Assembly (NCBI RefSeq): GCF_001742225.1
Contig: NZ_CP017077.1
Span: forward strand, 124,001-188,000
Direction: 5' to 3'
DNA: 64,000 bases
Source of the DNA: Novosphingobium resinovorum
GTDB taxonomy: Bacteria; Pseudomonadota; Alphaproteobacteria; Sphingomonadales; Sphingomonadaceae
Both the position numbers and the translations under genes were made by a program. Position 1 is the first letter of the stretch; each line of letters opens with the position of its first letter. Shown here in pieces: positions 38,227 through 46,078 of the stretch. The notes beneath the pieces are model-generated. The model saw nothing but the letters and a program-made list of their open reading frames with translations. It searched no databases and was not told the origin of the DNA.

Positions 38227-38278
38227 ACCCACCGAGGGGGGCTGCCGATGCGGCGCATCAACACCGGCAGCCGTCCCG

Positions 38279-38545
38279 TCAGGCCTGCATGCGCGTCGGT
38301 TCAGCGAAGCCACTCGGTCGCTGCGCGCGCGCCTTCTGCGCGCGCGCCTTCTGCGCGTCCCGCCGCTCTGCATGCTTCTTGTAGGCGTAGCCGCCGGCCA
38401 CGGCGGCGACGATACCAAGCGGTCCCATGCGCCGCAGCACGGTCGGAGCGGCGAACCCAAGCAAGGTGCCTGCCGTCCCATCGACGCCGCGGACGTATTC
38501 GGACGCCTTGTTGCCGGCGATTGCACTGATAATTCTGCCAAGCAT
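38279..38545 (-). CDS. Small hydrophobic protein paired with recombinase, copy 2
   Basis: The protein has 88 residues. MLGRIISAIAGNKASEYVRG is followed by GTAGTLLGFAAPTVLRRMGP, a glycine/alanine-rich hydrophobic helix (IVAAVAGGYAYKK) and a basic tail with a short QKARA repeat, ending PSGFAEPTRMQA. It is closely related to copies at 14893 and 40878. It is likely membrane-associated; function unknown. Always convergent with a recombinase or its remnant. Confidence 0.7.
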   Translation of the reverse strand: MLGRIISAIAGNKASEYVRGVDGTAGTLLGFAAPTVLRRMGPLGIVAAVAGGYAYKKHAERRDAQKARAQKARAQRPSGFAEPTRMQA

Positions 38546-38662
38546 CGCGGGGAGGACGTGGCGGCCCTTTTTCCATCCGTTTTGCGGGGCGGCAGACCGC
38601 GATGGAGAGAGTTGCCGACATGCATGAATACGTACTATCCGGGCAGGGGCTCTGATCGCGGG

Positions 38663-39156
38663 ATGCTCGACGAACAGGACCGCAAGTGGATGGAAGACGC
38701 GATCGGCCTGGCGCGAAGCAAGGGGACGTGCCCCGAAGATACGCCGATTGCCGCTGTCATCGTCATGAATGGACGCGTGCTCGCGCGGGGGTCAATATGA
38801 CGCAGGAGCATTGCTATGCCACCGCCCATGCCGAGATGATGGCGTTCAGGACCGCAGGACCGAACCACGGAGATATGGACCTTCGCGGTGCCACGTTCTA
38901 CTCGACGCTACAGCCTTGCGGAATGTGCACAATGGCATCGATCTGGGCGAAGATTGGGCGGATCGCCTATGGGGCAGGGCGCGACGATATTCATCGGATG
39001 TATTTCGAGGATCAACACCTCGACACCATGGATTTCATCACCGATGCCTGGCGCCAGGATCTGGTGCTGGAGGGCGGATGCCTGCGCGAGGAATGCGCCG
39101 CCCTGTATTTTGGCCCGAATGACGACGTGCCGCGGAAAGAGCAAGGCTACATCTGA
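38663..39156 (+). pseudogene. Nucleoside deaminase with 1-base frameshift
   Basis: MLDEQDRKWMEDAIGLARSK and DTPIAAVIVMNGRVLARG are in one frame; after a missing G at about 38790 the sequence continues VNMTQEHCYATAHAEMMAFR, with HAE and PCGMC zinc motifs, to the stop at 39156. The fold is the CDA/guanine-deaminase-type zinc deaminase. An upstream ATG at 38624 is also in frame. As sequenced it makes a truncated product without the zinc site. Confidence 0.82.
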
Positions 39157-39318
39157 GCCCAGCCTCGTGCCCGGAAACGGCGCCGTTTCGGGCTAGGGAG
39201 GAGAGCCCGCGTGGAGATCCTTGCAATCCGGTGGTTGGTGTAGCTCGCATCGGCTCTGAAACCAGTTGCGCGCGCACCGTGTTGATGTCCGGACAGACCT
39301 AGCAAAAGGAGCACGACC

Positions 39319-39585
39319 ATGCCCGCGACACCGAAGACGACGCAAAGCCCTGCTGAGACCGGCGCTGGCGAGCGCGCCAACTGCAAGGCCTCGGAAAAGG
39401 TCTCGCCCGGTGACAGCAGCGCAACGATCGCCGGGCAGGGGCAGGGCAGCCCGGCCATCATAACGACTGCCATTGATGAGCCGACGGCCCCCGAACCGAC
39501 TTCTGACCGCCCGGAGCGCGGCCCAAGCGGGGCCGCCACGGCCGGCAAGTTCCCAGACCGTTTGCCGGAGAAACCCGGAAGTTGA
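39319..39585 (+). CDS. Small hydrophilic protein
   Basis: The protein has 88 residues, rich in Ala, Pro, Gly, Ser and Thr with no hydrophobic segment. AAAAGGAGCACGACC precedes the ATG, a strong ribosome-binding site. It resembles the disordered small proteins at 17282 and 23016 only in composition. Confidence 0.5.
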   Translation: MPATPKTTQSPAETGAGERANCKASEKVSPGDSSATIAGQGQGSPAIITTAIDEPTAPEPTSDRPERGPSGAATAGKFPDRLPEKPGS

Positions 39586-39707
39586 AGCTGGGCGCCATTT
39601 CCGTCTCAATGATCTCTCGCAGGCGAACCCTAAAGCGTATTGTCTTGCCGATGCAGTCAAAAAGCTTTGAGCGCCTTCCGGGCAGAGGAAGCAGTAGCAC
39701 CCCGCTA

Positions 39708-39745
39708 GGCCTTACCTCAGATTTTGTTCGCCCGACAACGCTAAG
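39708..39745 (+). repeat. Possible Tn3-family terminal inverted repeat
   Basis: A 38-bp stretch begins GG, has CTCAGA at positions 9-14 and ends AACGCTAAG, matching the layout of Tn3/Tn21-type terminal repeats. It lies 21 bp beyond the stop of the Tn3 transposase remnant, the expected place. The first bases (GGCC rather than GGGG) are atypical. Confidence 0.5.
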
Positions 39746-39765
39746 CCGGACATAGTGAGAACATC

Positions 39766-39923
39766 TCACGCGACGAGACGTAACCTTTCGTTTGGGTCGT
39801 GAAGCGGCCGAAAGCCGGGACCGCTGAACGCCGCTTTTTCCCGCAGGTAATCGCCGGTCAGCCCGATGTGCGACCAGCCCATCGGCGACACGTGTGCAAA
39901 CAGTGTTTCGTCGATTTGCATGG
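39766..39923 (-). pseudogene. C-terminus of a Tn3-family transposase
   Basis: About 50 residues, DETLFAHVSPMGWSHIGLTG followed by DYLREKAAF and FRPLHDP, match the end of Tn3-family TnpA proteins (LSPLGWxHINLTGDYxW...FRPLR). The rest is missing, and the sequence joins a recombinase fragment at about 39923. Only the end of the transposon remains. Confidence 0.72.
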
Positions 39924-40792
39924 CCTCATCGATCCCACAACGGCTCTGCTGGTCAAGCTGACGCTGGCGGCGATCCGCAAGGAGAAAGGGGTGGCCCAGC
40001 GCCAGGCCGCGCCGCTGCGATTGAAGGGACCCGTCTCGAAGCTCGAGCACGACCTGGCACGGGGGCTCAATCTTCGGGCGCTGCTGGAAAGCTGCGGTGA
40101 GGACCTCGTGGGTCTGCGCGATCGCGCCCTCCTTAGTCTGGCCTACGACACCGGGCTCAGGGCCAGCGAACTGGTCGCCGTCGAAGTCGGGCACATCCTC
40201 CCGGCAACCGACCCGGATGCGCGGCTGCTTGCGATCCCGCGTAGCAAGAGTGATAGCGAAGGGGAGGGGGCTAGCGCTTTCCTCAGCCCGCACCGTGCGT
40301 GCGGTGAAAGCGTGGTTGGACGCGGCCGAGATCAGCGAGGGCGCACTGTTCCGCCGGGTCTTCGTGCGCCGCTACAAGGCGAGGGCCCGCATACCCGGCC
40401 GCGACCTGGCGACGCTGTCCGGGCGCGAAGCCTATCACTGGCGCAAGGCCCTGCCCCAACCTGCCGTGGCGGCGCGCACCGAATACAGTGTCGGCGATGC
40501 CGCGCTTCATCCCGGCTCGATCGGGCCGATATGGCGCGCGATCATCCGGCGAGCATTTGAGAAGGGGGCCTTGCCTGATTTGACACGCGACGATCTTGAG
40601 CACTGGCTGAAGCGCATCAGCGGGCACTCCACGCGTGTCGGCCTCAATCAGGACCTGTTCGCCAGCGGTGAGGATCTCGCAGGCATCATGGATGCGCTGC
40701 GCTGGAAGAGCCCGCGCATGCCGCTCGCCTACAATCGCAACCTCGCCGCAGAAAACGGCGCGGCCGGACGGCTGATGAAGAAGCTGGCTTGA
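39924..40792 (+). pseudogene. Tyrosine recombinase, copy 3, truncated and frameshifted
   Basis: Homology to the intact recombinase starts at LIDPTTALLVKLTLAAIRKE (residue about 137), so the N-terminal third is missing. A 2-base deletion at about 40290 (CCCGCACC versus CCCTCGCACC) shifts the frame; the rest reads RTVRAVKAWLDAAEISEGAL through SGHSTRVGLNQ and MPLAYNRNLA to the stop. Identity to copy 1 is very high. It was probably cut when the Tn3 element joined it. Confidence 0.88.
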
Positions 40793-40812
40793 GCGCACAG
40801 GGAGGCCGCGAG

Positions 40813-40852
40813 GCACCCCGGCACCCCGGCGCTCCGGCGCTCCGGCGCTCCG
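40813..40852 (+). repeat. Short tandem repeat, five 8-bp units
   Basis: Two units of GCACCCCG are followed by three of GCGCTCCG just after the copy-3 recombinase stop. Confidence 0.7.
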
Positions 40853-40877
40853 GCGTCGAAGAGTGCCGCGCCTTGCG

Positions 40878-41129
40878 TCAGGCCTGGGTCCGCGTGGGTT
40901 CGACAAAACCGCTGGGCCGTGCGCGCGGCAGTTTTTCCGCGTTCTGGCCGTCGGCATATTTCTTGGCGGCGTACGCGCCCGCTGCCGCGGCAATCAGCGT
41001 CAGCGGACTTAGCCGTCGTAGCAGGATGGGCGCTGCGGCACCCAGAAGTGCACCGCCCGTTCCATTGAGGCCTCGCACGTGCTTCGACGCCTGGGTTCCG
41101 GCGATCGCTCCGATAATCTTGCCAATCAT
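40878..41129 (-). CDS. Small hydrophobic protein paired with recombinase, copy 3
   Basis: The protein has 83 residues from the ATG at 41129 with AAGGAGAC upstream. MIGKIIGAIAGTQASKHVRG, GTGGALLGAAAPILLRRLSP and a hydrophobic LIAAAAGAYAAKKYAD segment end in PSGFVEPTRTQA. It is clearly homologous to copies 1 and 2 but more diverged, so the module duplicated some time ago. Function is unknown. Confidence 0.7.
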   Translation of the reverse strand: MIGKIIGAIAGTQASKHVRGLNGTGGALLGAAAPILLRRLSPLTLIAAAAGAYAAKKYADGQNAEKLPRARPSGFVEPTRTQA

Positions 41130-41231
41130 GCGATTGTCTCCTTCGGCTCCATCAAAGACGTACCGGCAGAATGGTTCCGCTGCAGCGTATCGTGCCATGC
41201 AATTGGAACGGGAGGGGACCTTATGGCCTCA

Positions 41232-41402
41232 TCAGGCGAAAGGTTGGCTCTGCATATCCTGGAGTGCGGCTGAAATCATCGCTGCCAGTGTCTCTTCGGC
41301 GCGCGCCCGAAGGGAGTCATCCTTGGATTCGAGATCGTGGCGAACCCACTGCGGCGCGCGCTCGATCACGGCAAGGATGGTGGAAGTCAGCAAGGTCGTC
41401 AT
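41232..41402 (-). CDS. Small conserved-looking protein
   Basis: The protein has 56 residues from the ATG at 41402: TILAVIERAPQWVRHDLESK followed by a helical region (ARAEETLAAMISAALQ). The composition is protein-like and helical. I believe related small proteins occur in sphingomonads but cannot name the family. Confidence 0.5.
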   Translation of the reverse strand: MTTLLTSTILAVIERAPQWVRHDLESKDDSLRARAEETLAAMISAALQDMQSQPFA

Positions 41403-41860
41403 CGCCTGCCTATGAACGCGCGGCGCGGGATGTGTCCAGCTTGCAGAAGCTCGCGGCTTTTCGCCGCCCAAAAATCGGAAAGCACTGCCGGGCGACGATC
41501 AATAGCGCAGCTACGCGTTACCGCTAATCAGAGCCGGCGAGCGCCAAGGCACATTCGCGGGAGGGGTGTGGATAACTTGGAGTATAACCAACGCAAAATC
41601 GGTGGGGAATTGGCGGATATGCGGGGGATTGCTCGATGTTCATCGGTGTTGGGTTTTGCTGCGACACCCAAGCCTGAGGCGTGGCCATCTTTGCGTGAAC
41701 GGCACGGACGATCTGAACGCCGAAAAGGCTTCGAAAGAGCACGAGCGCCCATGCCCTCGGGAACGGGGTGGCGCGAAGCCTGTTTGAGAGGAGACGCATG
41801 CGGGCCTGACGGGCAAGCGGCGACGCGTGTGAAGTTGTTCAGGCCCTGGGGGCAGCGCAA
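41403..41860. other. No gene seen
   Basis: About 460 bp upstream of dedA. Open frames exist on both strands but none has a start signal or family-like sequence. Confidence 0.35.
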
Positions 41861-42469
41861 ATGACCGAATGGATCACCGGCATTGTCGAGAAGCTGGGGT
41901 ACTGGGCCATAGCCCTGCTCATGCTGCTCGAGAATGTCTTTCCCCCGATACCCTCCGAGGTCATCATGCCGCTCGCTGGCTATACGGCGGCCGATGGCGG
42001 TCTCAACCTCGCGCCTGTCATTCTCTCCGGCACGCTTGGGACGGTTGCGGGCGCCGCCTTCTGGTGGTGGTTGGCAGGCAAGTACGGTGAGCGGAGACTG
42101 AAGGCCCTCGCGGATCGCCACGGCCGCTGGCTGACGTTGTCAGCCGATGAAATAGATCGCATCGATGACTGGTTCGATCGCCATGGCTCCTGGGCTATTC
42201 CTCTCGCGCATGTCGTGCCGGGGCTACGTACGTTGATCTCGATCCCGGCTGGCATGTTCGGCACCCGCTTCGCCCGGTTCATCGTCCTGACCACATCGGG
42301 ATCGGCGGTCTGGAACAGTCTCCTGGCTGGAGCGGGATACCTTCTGGGGAAGCAGTTCTCGGCGGTTGATCGTTACCTCGGGCCTGCGGGCCTCGGGATC
42401 ATGGCGGCAGTCCTGCTGTACTACATCTACCGCGTCATCACCTTCAGGCCGAGCACGAAAAATGCTTGA
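41861..42469 (+). CDS. DedA-family membrane protein
   Basis: The protein has 202 residues. The N-terminus LLENVFPPIPSEVIMPLAGY is diagnostic (Glu and Pro in a re-entrant loop), followed by GTVAGAAFWWWLAGKYG and the signature VVPGLRTLISIPAGMFGTRF. DedA proteins are inner-membrane transporters or lipid flippases that support envelope homeostasis and membrane potential. It overlaps the next gene by 8 bases. A broken paralogue lies at 29011-29357. Confidence 0.92.
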   Translation: MTEWITGIVEKLGYWAIALLMLLENVFPPIPSEVIMPLAGYTAADGGLNLAPVILSGTLGTVAGAAFWWWLAGKYGERRLKALADRHGRWLTLSADEIDRIDDWFDRHGSWAIPLAHVVPGLRTLISIPAGMFGTRFARFIVLTTSGSAVWNSLLAGAGYLLGKQFSAVDRYLGPAGLGIMAAVLLYYIYRVITFRPSTKNA

Positions 42470-43763
42470 GGACGACATCTCCACCACCCTCATGAGGCTT
42501 GGGCTTGCGACGATTCTGGGCCTCGCTCTGGGCTTCGAACGCGAGCGCCGGGGCCACGATGCGGGCTTACGCACGCATGGACTTGTCGCGCTGAGCTCGG
42601 GAAGGGCGGCCGATCAGTTGCTGCCGGAGGCCGTCTATCGCGATCTCGTGGCACCTCTTTTTGCCATGGCAACGCCCATACTGGGATTTGGCATTCTCTA
42701 CGCGGTCGTTGGAATACTGGTCTTCGTCAGTTGGCACAGCCGAGCAGTCCTCGCGCTGGTTGTGTGCTCCAGCATTGTCACCGCCATTCGCCTTCTGATC
42801 ATTCGCGGGTATCACAGGGCAGGGGGAATGACCCAGGAGGTGTCGGCGCTTCGACGATGGGAGAAGCGCTACACGTGGGCAACATGTGCCTGTGCCGGCC
42901 TGATAGCGAGCCTCAATCTGGTGGCGCTCGGAGCGCCTCATCCGCTCGTCCATCTGGCCACCGTCAGCCTGATCTTCACCTTTGGCGCCGGGATCGTATC
43001 GCGCAATGCGGGCCGACCCCGGCTCTGTCTGCTTGGCCAGACAATCACAGTTGTTCCAGTCTCGCTGGGAATGCTCGTGCATGCGACGCGGATCGGTGCT
43101 TCTACCGTTACCGGGCAGTTCTTCATACTTGAGGCCATTCTGCTTCTCGTCGTGGCCGCGATGAGCATCGAATCCGTCCGACATCTTTATCAATCGGCGC
43201 TCGAGCATCTGACGACCAAGCATGACCTTGGAAACCTGGCGCGATACGATCCACTCACCGGCCTCGCCAATCGGTTGCTGGTGCGCGAATGCTTTCTGAG
43301 ACAGGCGCAATCGTGCCGGGTCGATCGCCAGATCGCCATTCACTATCTCGATCTCGACGGGTTCAAGGCGATCAACGACCAGTTCGGCCATCCCATCGGA
43401 GACAGGCTGCTGGTCCAGGTCGCCGAGCGATTGGCGGCTACGGTAAGAGGTGAAGATGTCGTCCGCCGACTGGGCGGCGATGAATTTGTCGTGCTTCAGC
43501 CTGACGTTCTTCATGCGGACCAGGCGGAGCTTCTTGCGCGCCGCATTATCCGCCAACTCTCCGACAGCTACCACATCGACGATACGGAGATGCAGATTTC
43601 CGCCAGCGTCGGGATTTCGCTCGCGCCGGTTCATGGTCTCGACCTCGACAGGCTTCTGCAATGTGCCGATGCCGCGCTGTACCGTTCCAAGAGGAAGGGC
43701 AAAGCGCAGGTGCATTTCTGTGATGACCCGGTGCCGGGCGACCGGGGAAGGGCGGTTGCGTAG
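42462..43763 (+). CDS. MgtC-type N-terminus fused to a membrane diguanylate cyclase
   Basis: The protein has 433 residues. The first 45 (LGLATILGLALGFERERRGH...AGLRTHGLVALSS) are the start of an MgtC-family protein; the sequence then switches to GRAADQLLPEAVYRDLVAPL, a six-helix sensor typical of another diguanylate cyclase, and ends in a GGDEF domain with YDPLTGLANR, HYLDLDGFKAIND and RRLGGDEF (active-site GGDEF intact). It would make cyclic di-GMP. The join at about 42600 looks like a recombination fusion that replaced the first helix of the cyclase. No EAL domain is present. It overlaps dedA. Confidence 0.85.
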   Translation: MLEDDISTTLMRLGLATILGLALGFERERRGHDAGLRTHGLVALSSGRAADQLLPEAVYRDLVAPLFAMATPILGFGILYAVVGILVFVSWHSRAVLALVVCSSIVTAIRLLIIRGYHRAGGMTQEVSALRRWEKRYTWATCACAGLIASLNLVALGAPHPLVHLATVSLIFTFGAGIVSRNAGRPRLCLLGQTITVVPVSLGMLVHATRIGASTVTGQFFILEAILLLVVAAMSIESVRHLYQSALEHLTTKHDLGNLARYDPLTGLANRLLVRECFLRQAQSCRVDRQIAIHYLDLDGFKAINDQFGHPIGDRLLVQVAERLAATVRGEDVVRRLGGDEFVVLQPDVLHADQAELLARRIIRQLSDSYHIDDTEMQISASVGISLAPVHGLDLDRLLQCADAALYRSKRKGKAQVHFCDDPVPGDRGRAVA

Positions 43764-43930
43764 GCCCTCGGATTGAGCGACAGACCTTGGATCTCCCCAT
43801 CAAGACGTTCCGTCCGCAAAATTCAGGATTCTTGGGCACATTGTGACTTGCAAGATGTTAGTCTGAGCATGAAAAGCATGCGGTCGCAAATTGTCGATCC
43901 TGATAGGCAGTCTTTGGAGCAGCATCTGTA

Positions 43931-44950
43931 ATGGCCGAACCTGAAAATCCCGCCGATGTCACGGCATTGACGGTGCAGTTGCTGAGCGCATACCTCACCA
44001 ATAATACCGTTGCTTCGGAGAACCTCGCCGATCTCATCCGCACAACGAGGGCGGCGTTGACGCACGACGCCGCTGATTCTGCGCCAGCTGAGGAGCCTGA
44101 GGTGCACACGCCAGCCGTGTCGGTGCGAAAGAGCATATCGTCTCCTGAGTATCTCATCAGCCTCATCGACGGGAAGCGCTACAAGACGCTCAAGCGCCAC
44201 TTGGCTGCAAATGGATTGACCCCGGAGACCTACCGCGAGCGGTACAAACTGCCGGCGAACTATCCCATGGTCGCCCCGGACTTCGCGGCCAAGCGCCGCG
44301 CCATTGCGGAGCAGATTGGTCTCGGCAATCGCCCGAAAACCGCCAGCGCCGTAGGCAATGCGGAGCCCGTTGCAGCGCCCCTGGCCGGGGCAAGCACTGA
44401 GCCTGCTGCCGAGAGCAAGCCATCGGCTGCGGAGATCCCTGCGGTCAAATCGCCAATCGCCAGGAAAGGGGCCCCGAAATCCCCAGAACCAGCAGGCAAG
44501 GCGAAGCGGAAGGCGGCTACCAAGCCAGTCAAAGCTAAAGATAATGCGCCAGTTGCTGCCGCCGCCGAGGATGACAAGGTTGCTTCGGCCGAGCCAGTCG
44601 CACCCAAGGAGAAAGGCAAGCTCAAGGGCAGTCCGACGTCCGCATCGGTAGACGCGGCAGTTCCCCGAAAGAAGCGCGCGGCGAGGAAGGACGCAACGGC
44701 TGACGTCGCGCCGGCTCCAATCGCCGAAGCAATTCCGGCGGGCGCGTCGCCACCCGCTCCTACACCGGTTCGCAAGCCGCGTGGCAAGTTAGGTCTATTC
44801 GGCAAAGGACAGGCGAAGCCGGGCGACAGTGATCCTGCAGCTGAGGGTCAATTACCTTCTGAACCCGTGCAGGCCGCTAATCCGACCAAGGCGCCGCGGG
44901 GCAAGCGGATGGCTCGTGCACCGAAAGCGACCCCGAGCAACGCTGGCTGA
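43931..44950 (+). CDS. MucR/Ros-type regulator with long basic C-terminal tail
   Basis: The protein has 339 residues. Residues about 1-125 form a MucR domain (LTVQLLSAYLTNNTV, ISSPEYLISLIDGKRYKTLK, RHLAANGLTPETYRERYKLP, YPMVAPDFAAKRRAIAEQIG). The two Cys of the usual zinc finger are replaced (LISLIDGK), while the rest of the fold is kept. The 200-residue remainder is Ala/Pro/Lys-rich with KPRGK and PRGKRMARAPK segments like histone H1 or AT-hooks. MucR normally has about 150 residues; the tail is unusual. It may act as an H-NS-like nucleoid-associated silencer. Confidence 0.85.
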   Translation: MAEPENPADVTALTVQLLSAYLTNNTVASENLADLIRTTRAALTHDAADSAPAEEPEVHTPAVSVRKSISSPEYLISLIDGKRYKTLKRHLAANGLTPETYRERYKLPANYPMVAPDFAAKRRAIAEQIGLGNRPKTASAVGNAEPVAAPLAGASTEPAAESKPSAAEIPAVKSPIARKGAPKSPEPAGKAKRKAATKPVKAKDNAPVAAAAEDDKVASAEPVAPKEKGKLKGSPTSASVDAAVPRKKRAARKDATADVAPAPIAEAIPAGASPPAPTPVRKPRGKLGLFGKGQAKPGDSDPAAEGQLPSEPVQAANPTKAPRGKRMARAPKATPSNAG

Positions 44951-45058
44951 GTTTGCCGCCTGCCCTCTCAATAATGGTCGGGTAGTCCGCGTTCGGACGT
45001 GACGGATCTGGCCGTCGGCTCTAATGGCCGCCGCCCATTGAAAGAAGAAGGAACTGCT

Positions 45059-45334
45059 ATGAACAACAATGATCTGGCCGAGACGATCGCCACCGATGCC
45101 GGCCTAACCAAGGCAGATGCGCGCAAGGTCGTCGACGCTGTGTTCGATGCGATCGCCGATGCGGCTGCCAAGGGCGAAGAGATTTCGCTGAACGGCTTCG
45201 GCAAGTTCAAGGTCAAGGACACACCTGAGCGCGAAGGCCGCAATCCGGCCACCGGCGAAGCGATGACGATCAAGGCCGCCCGCAAGCTGAGCTTCACCCC
45301 TGCCAAGGGCATCAAAGACAAGCTTAACGGCTGA
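45059..45334 (+). CDS. HU-family DNA-binding protein
   Basis: The protein has 91 residues from the ATG at 45059 (AGAAGGA upstream). It has the full HU pattern: AETIATDAGLTKADARKVVD, ISLNGFGKFKVKDTPEREGR, NPATGEAMTIKAARKLSFTP. HU bends and compacts DNA. It lies 100 bp after the MucR-type regulator and is followed by a terminator. Confidence 0.93.
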   Translation: MNNNDLAETIATDAGLTKADARKVVDAVFDAIADAAAKGEEISLNGFGKFKVKDTPEREGRNPATGEAMTIKAARKLSFTPAKGIKDKLNG

Positions 45335-45342
45335 ATATTGGA

Positions 45343-45374
45343 AAGGCGGCGCCCCCAGCGAGGCGTCGCCTTTT
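45343..45374 (+). terminator. Intrinsic terminator after the HU gene
   Basis: AAGGCGGCGCC and GGCGTCGCCTT form an 11-bp stem with one G-T pair, followed by TTTGCC, starting 9 bp after the stop codon. Confidence 0.75.
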
Positions 45375-45431
45375 GCCCGAGCTACCTGACGCTGCGCTTG
45401 CCTTGTAGTCGGTGGCGGTTAAGTGGATGCA

Positions 45432-45662
45432 ATGACTGCATCGGACCTCGAACAGCTTTTGATTGCCCTGCTCATTCGGGAAAGCGGTGGCACATCGCAA
45501 ACATGGCGGCGAGCTCTCGGCAAAATCATCGTTCGCGACGCAAAAACCTATACTCATTGCAATTGGGATGTCAGGCCCAGCGGGACAGATAGGCAGCGTT
45601 CCGCCATCGAGCGACTTCTCGACGACGTACGCCTTGAACACTCAATCGTCGTTGCCAGCTGA
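45432..45662 (+). CDS. Conserved small protein of unknown function
   Basis: The protein has 76 residues from the ATG at 45432. The pattern ALLIRESGGTSQTWRRALGK and CNWDVRPSGTDRQRSAIERL matches small hypothetical proteins I associate with sphingomonads. It is soluble, with Trp and His residues. Function unknown. Confidence 0.65.
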   Translation: MTASDLEQLLIALLIRESGGTSQTWRRALGKIIVRDAKTYTHCNWDVRPSGTDRQRSAIERLLDDVRLEHSIVVAS

Positions 45663-46078
45663 GAGTAGGGCGCACGGGAATGGCCGGGGCTGGGACTTTC
45701 CGGGCTGTCCGCTTCGGAGCGCAAAAACAGGAAAACGGACTTTCAGATTGCATTTACGTGATGGCCGCCTCCGCCGACATTCCTGACATTTAACTCCCAT
45801 GATCGGGGTCGCCAAACCGGTCATAGTGTCATTCTGGCATTGGGATGGTGGAATGCTGGAGCGTGGGACGTTCCACTCGTTCCCAAGCAACCGGTCGCAT
45901 GGCAGATCTTGCCAGGACCAGCCAGCCATCGGTACCAATCGACTCATCCCAAGGCTGCCCGCCAACTACATCTTGACGAGATTGTGGAGCTCAGACCACT
46001 CCCCTCAAGTGCTATGAAATTATTATCACGAGATATTTTAGGGTGGTTTGTGCCATACTGGAGACGGGAGGCCTTCGA
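45663..46078. other. No gene seen
   Basis: About 415 bp. Several open frames run through but none is convincing; it probably holds the promoter of the nuclease-ATPase pair. Confidence 0.35.

Noticed and set aside
41528..42121. 197-codon minus-strand frame over the dedA start
   Set aside because: It is antisense to dedA with shadow-like composition and no start signal.
45642..45965. 107-codon minus-strand frame before the nuclease gene
   Set aside because: It has no ribosome-binding site or recognisable sequence and overlaps the end of the 45432 gene.
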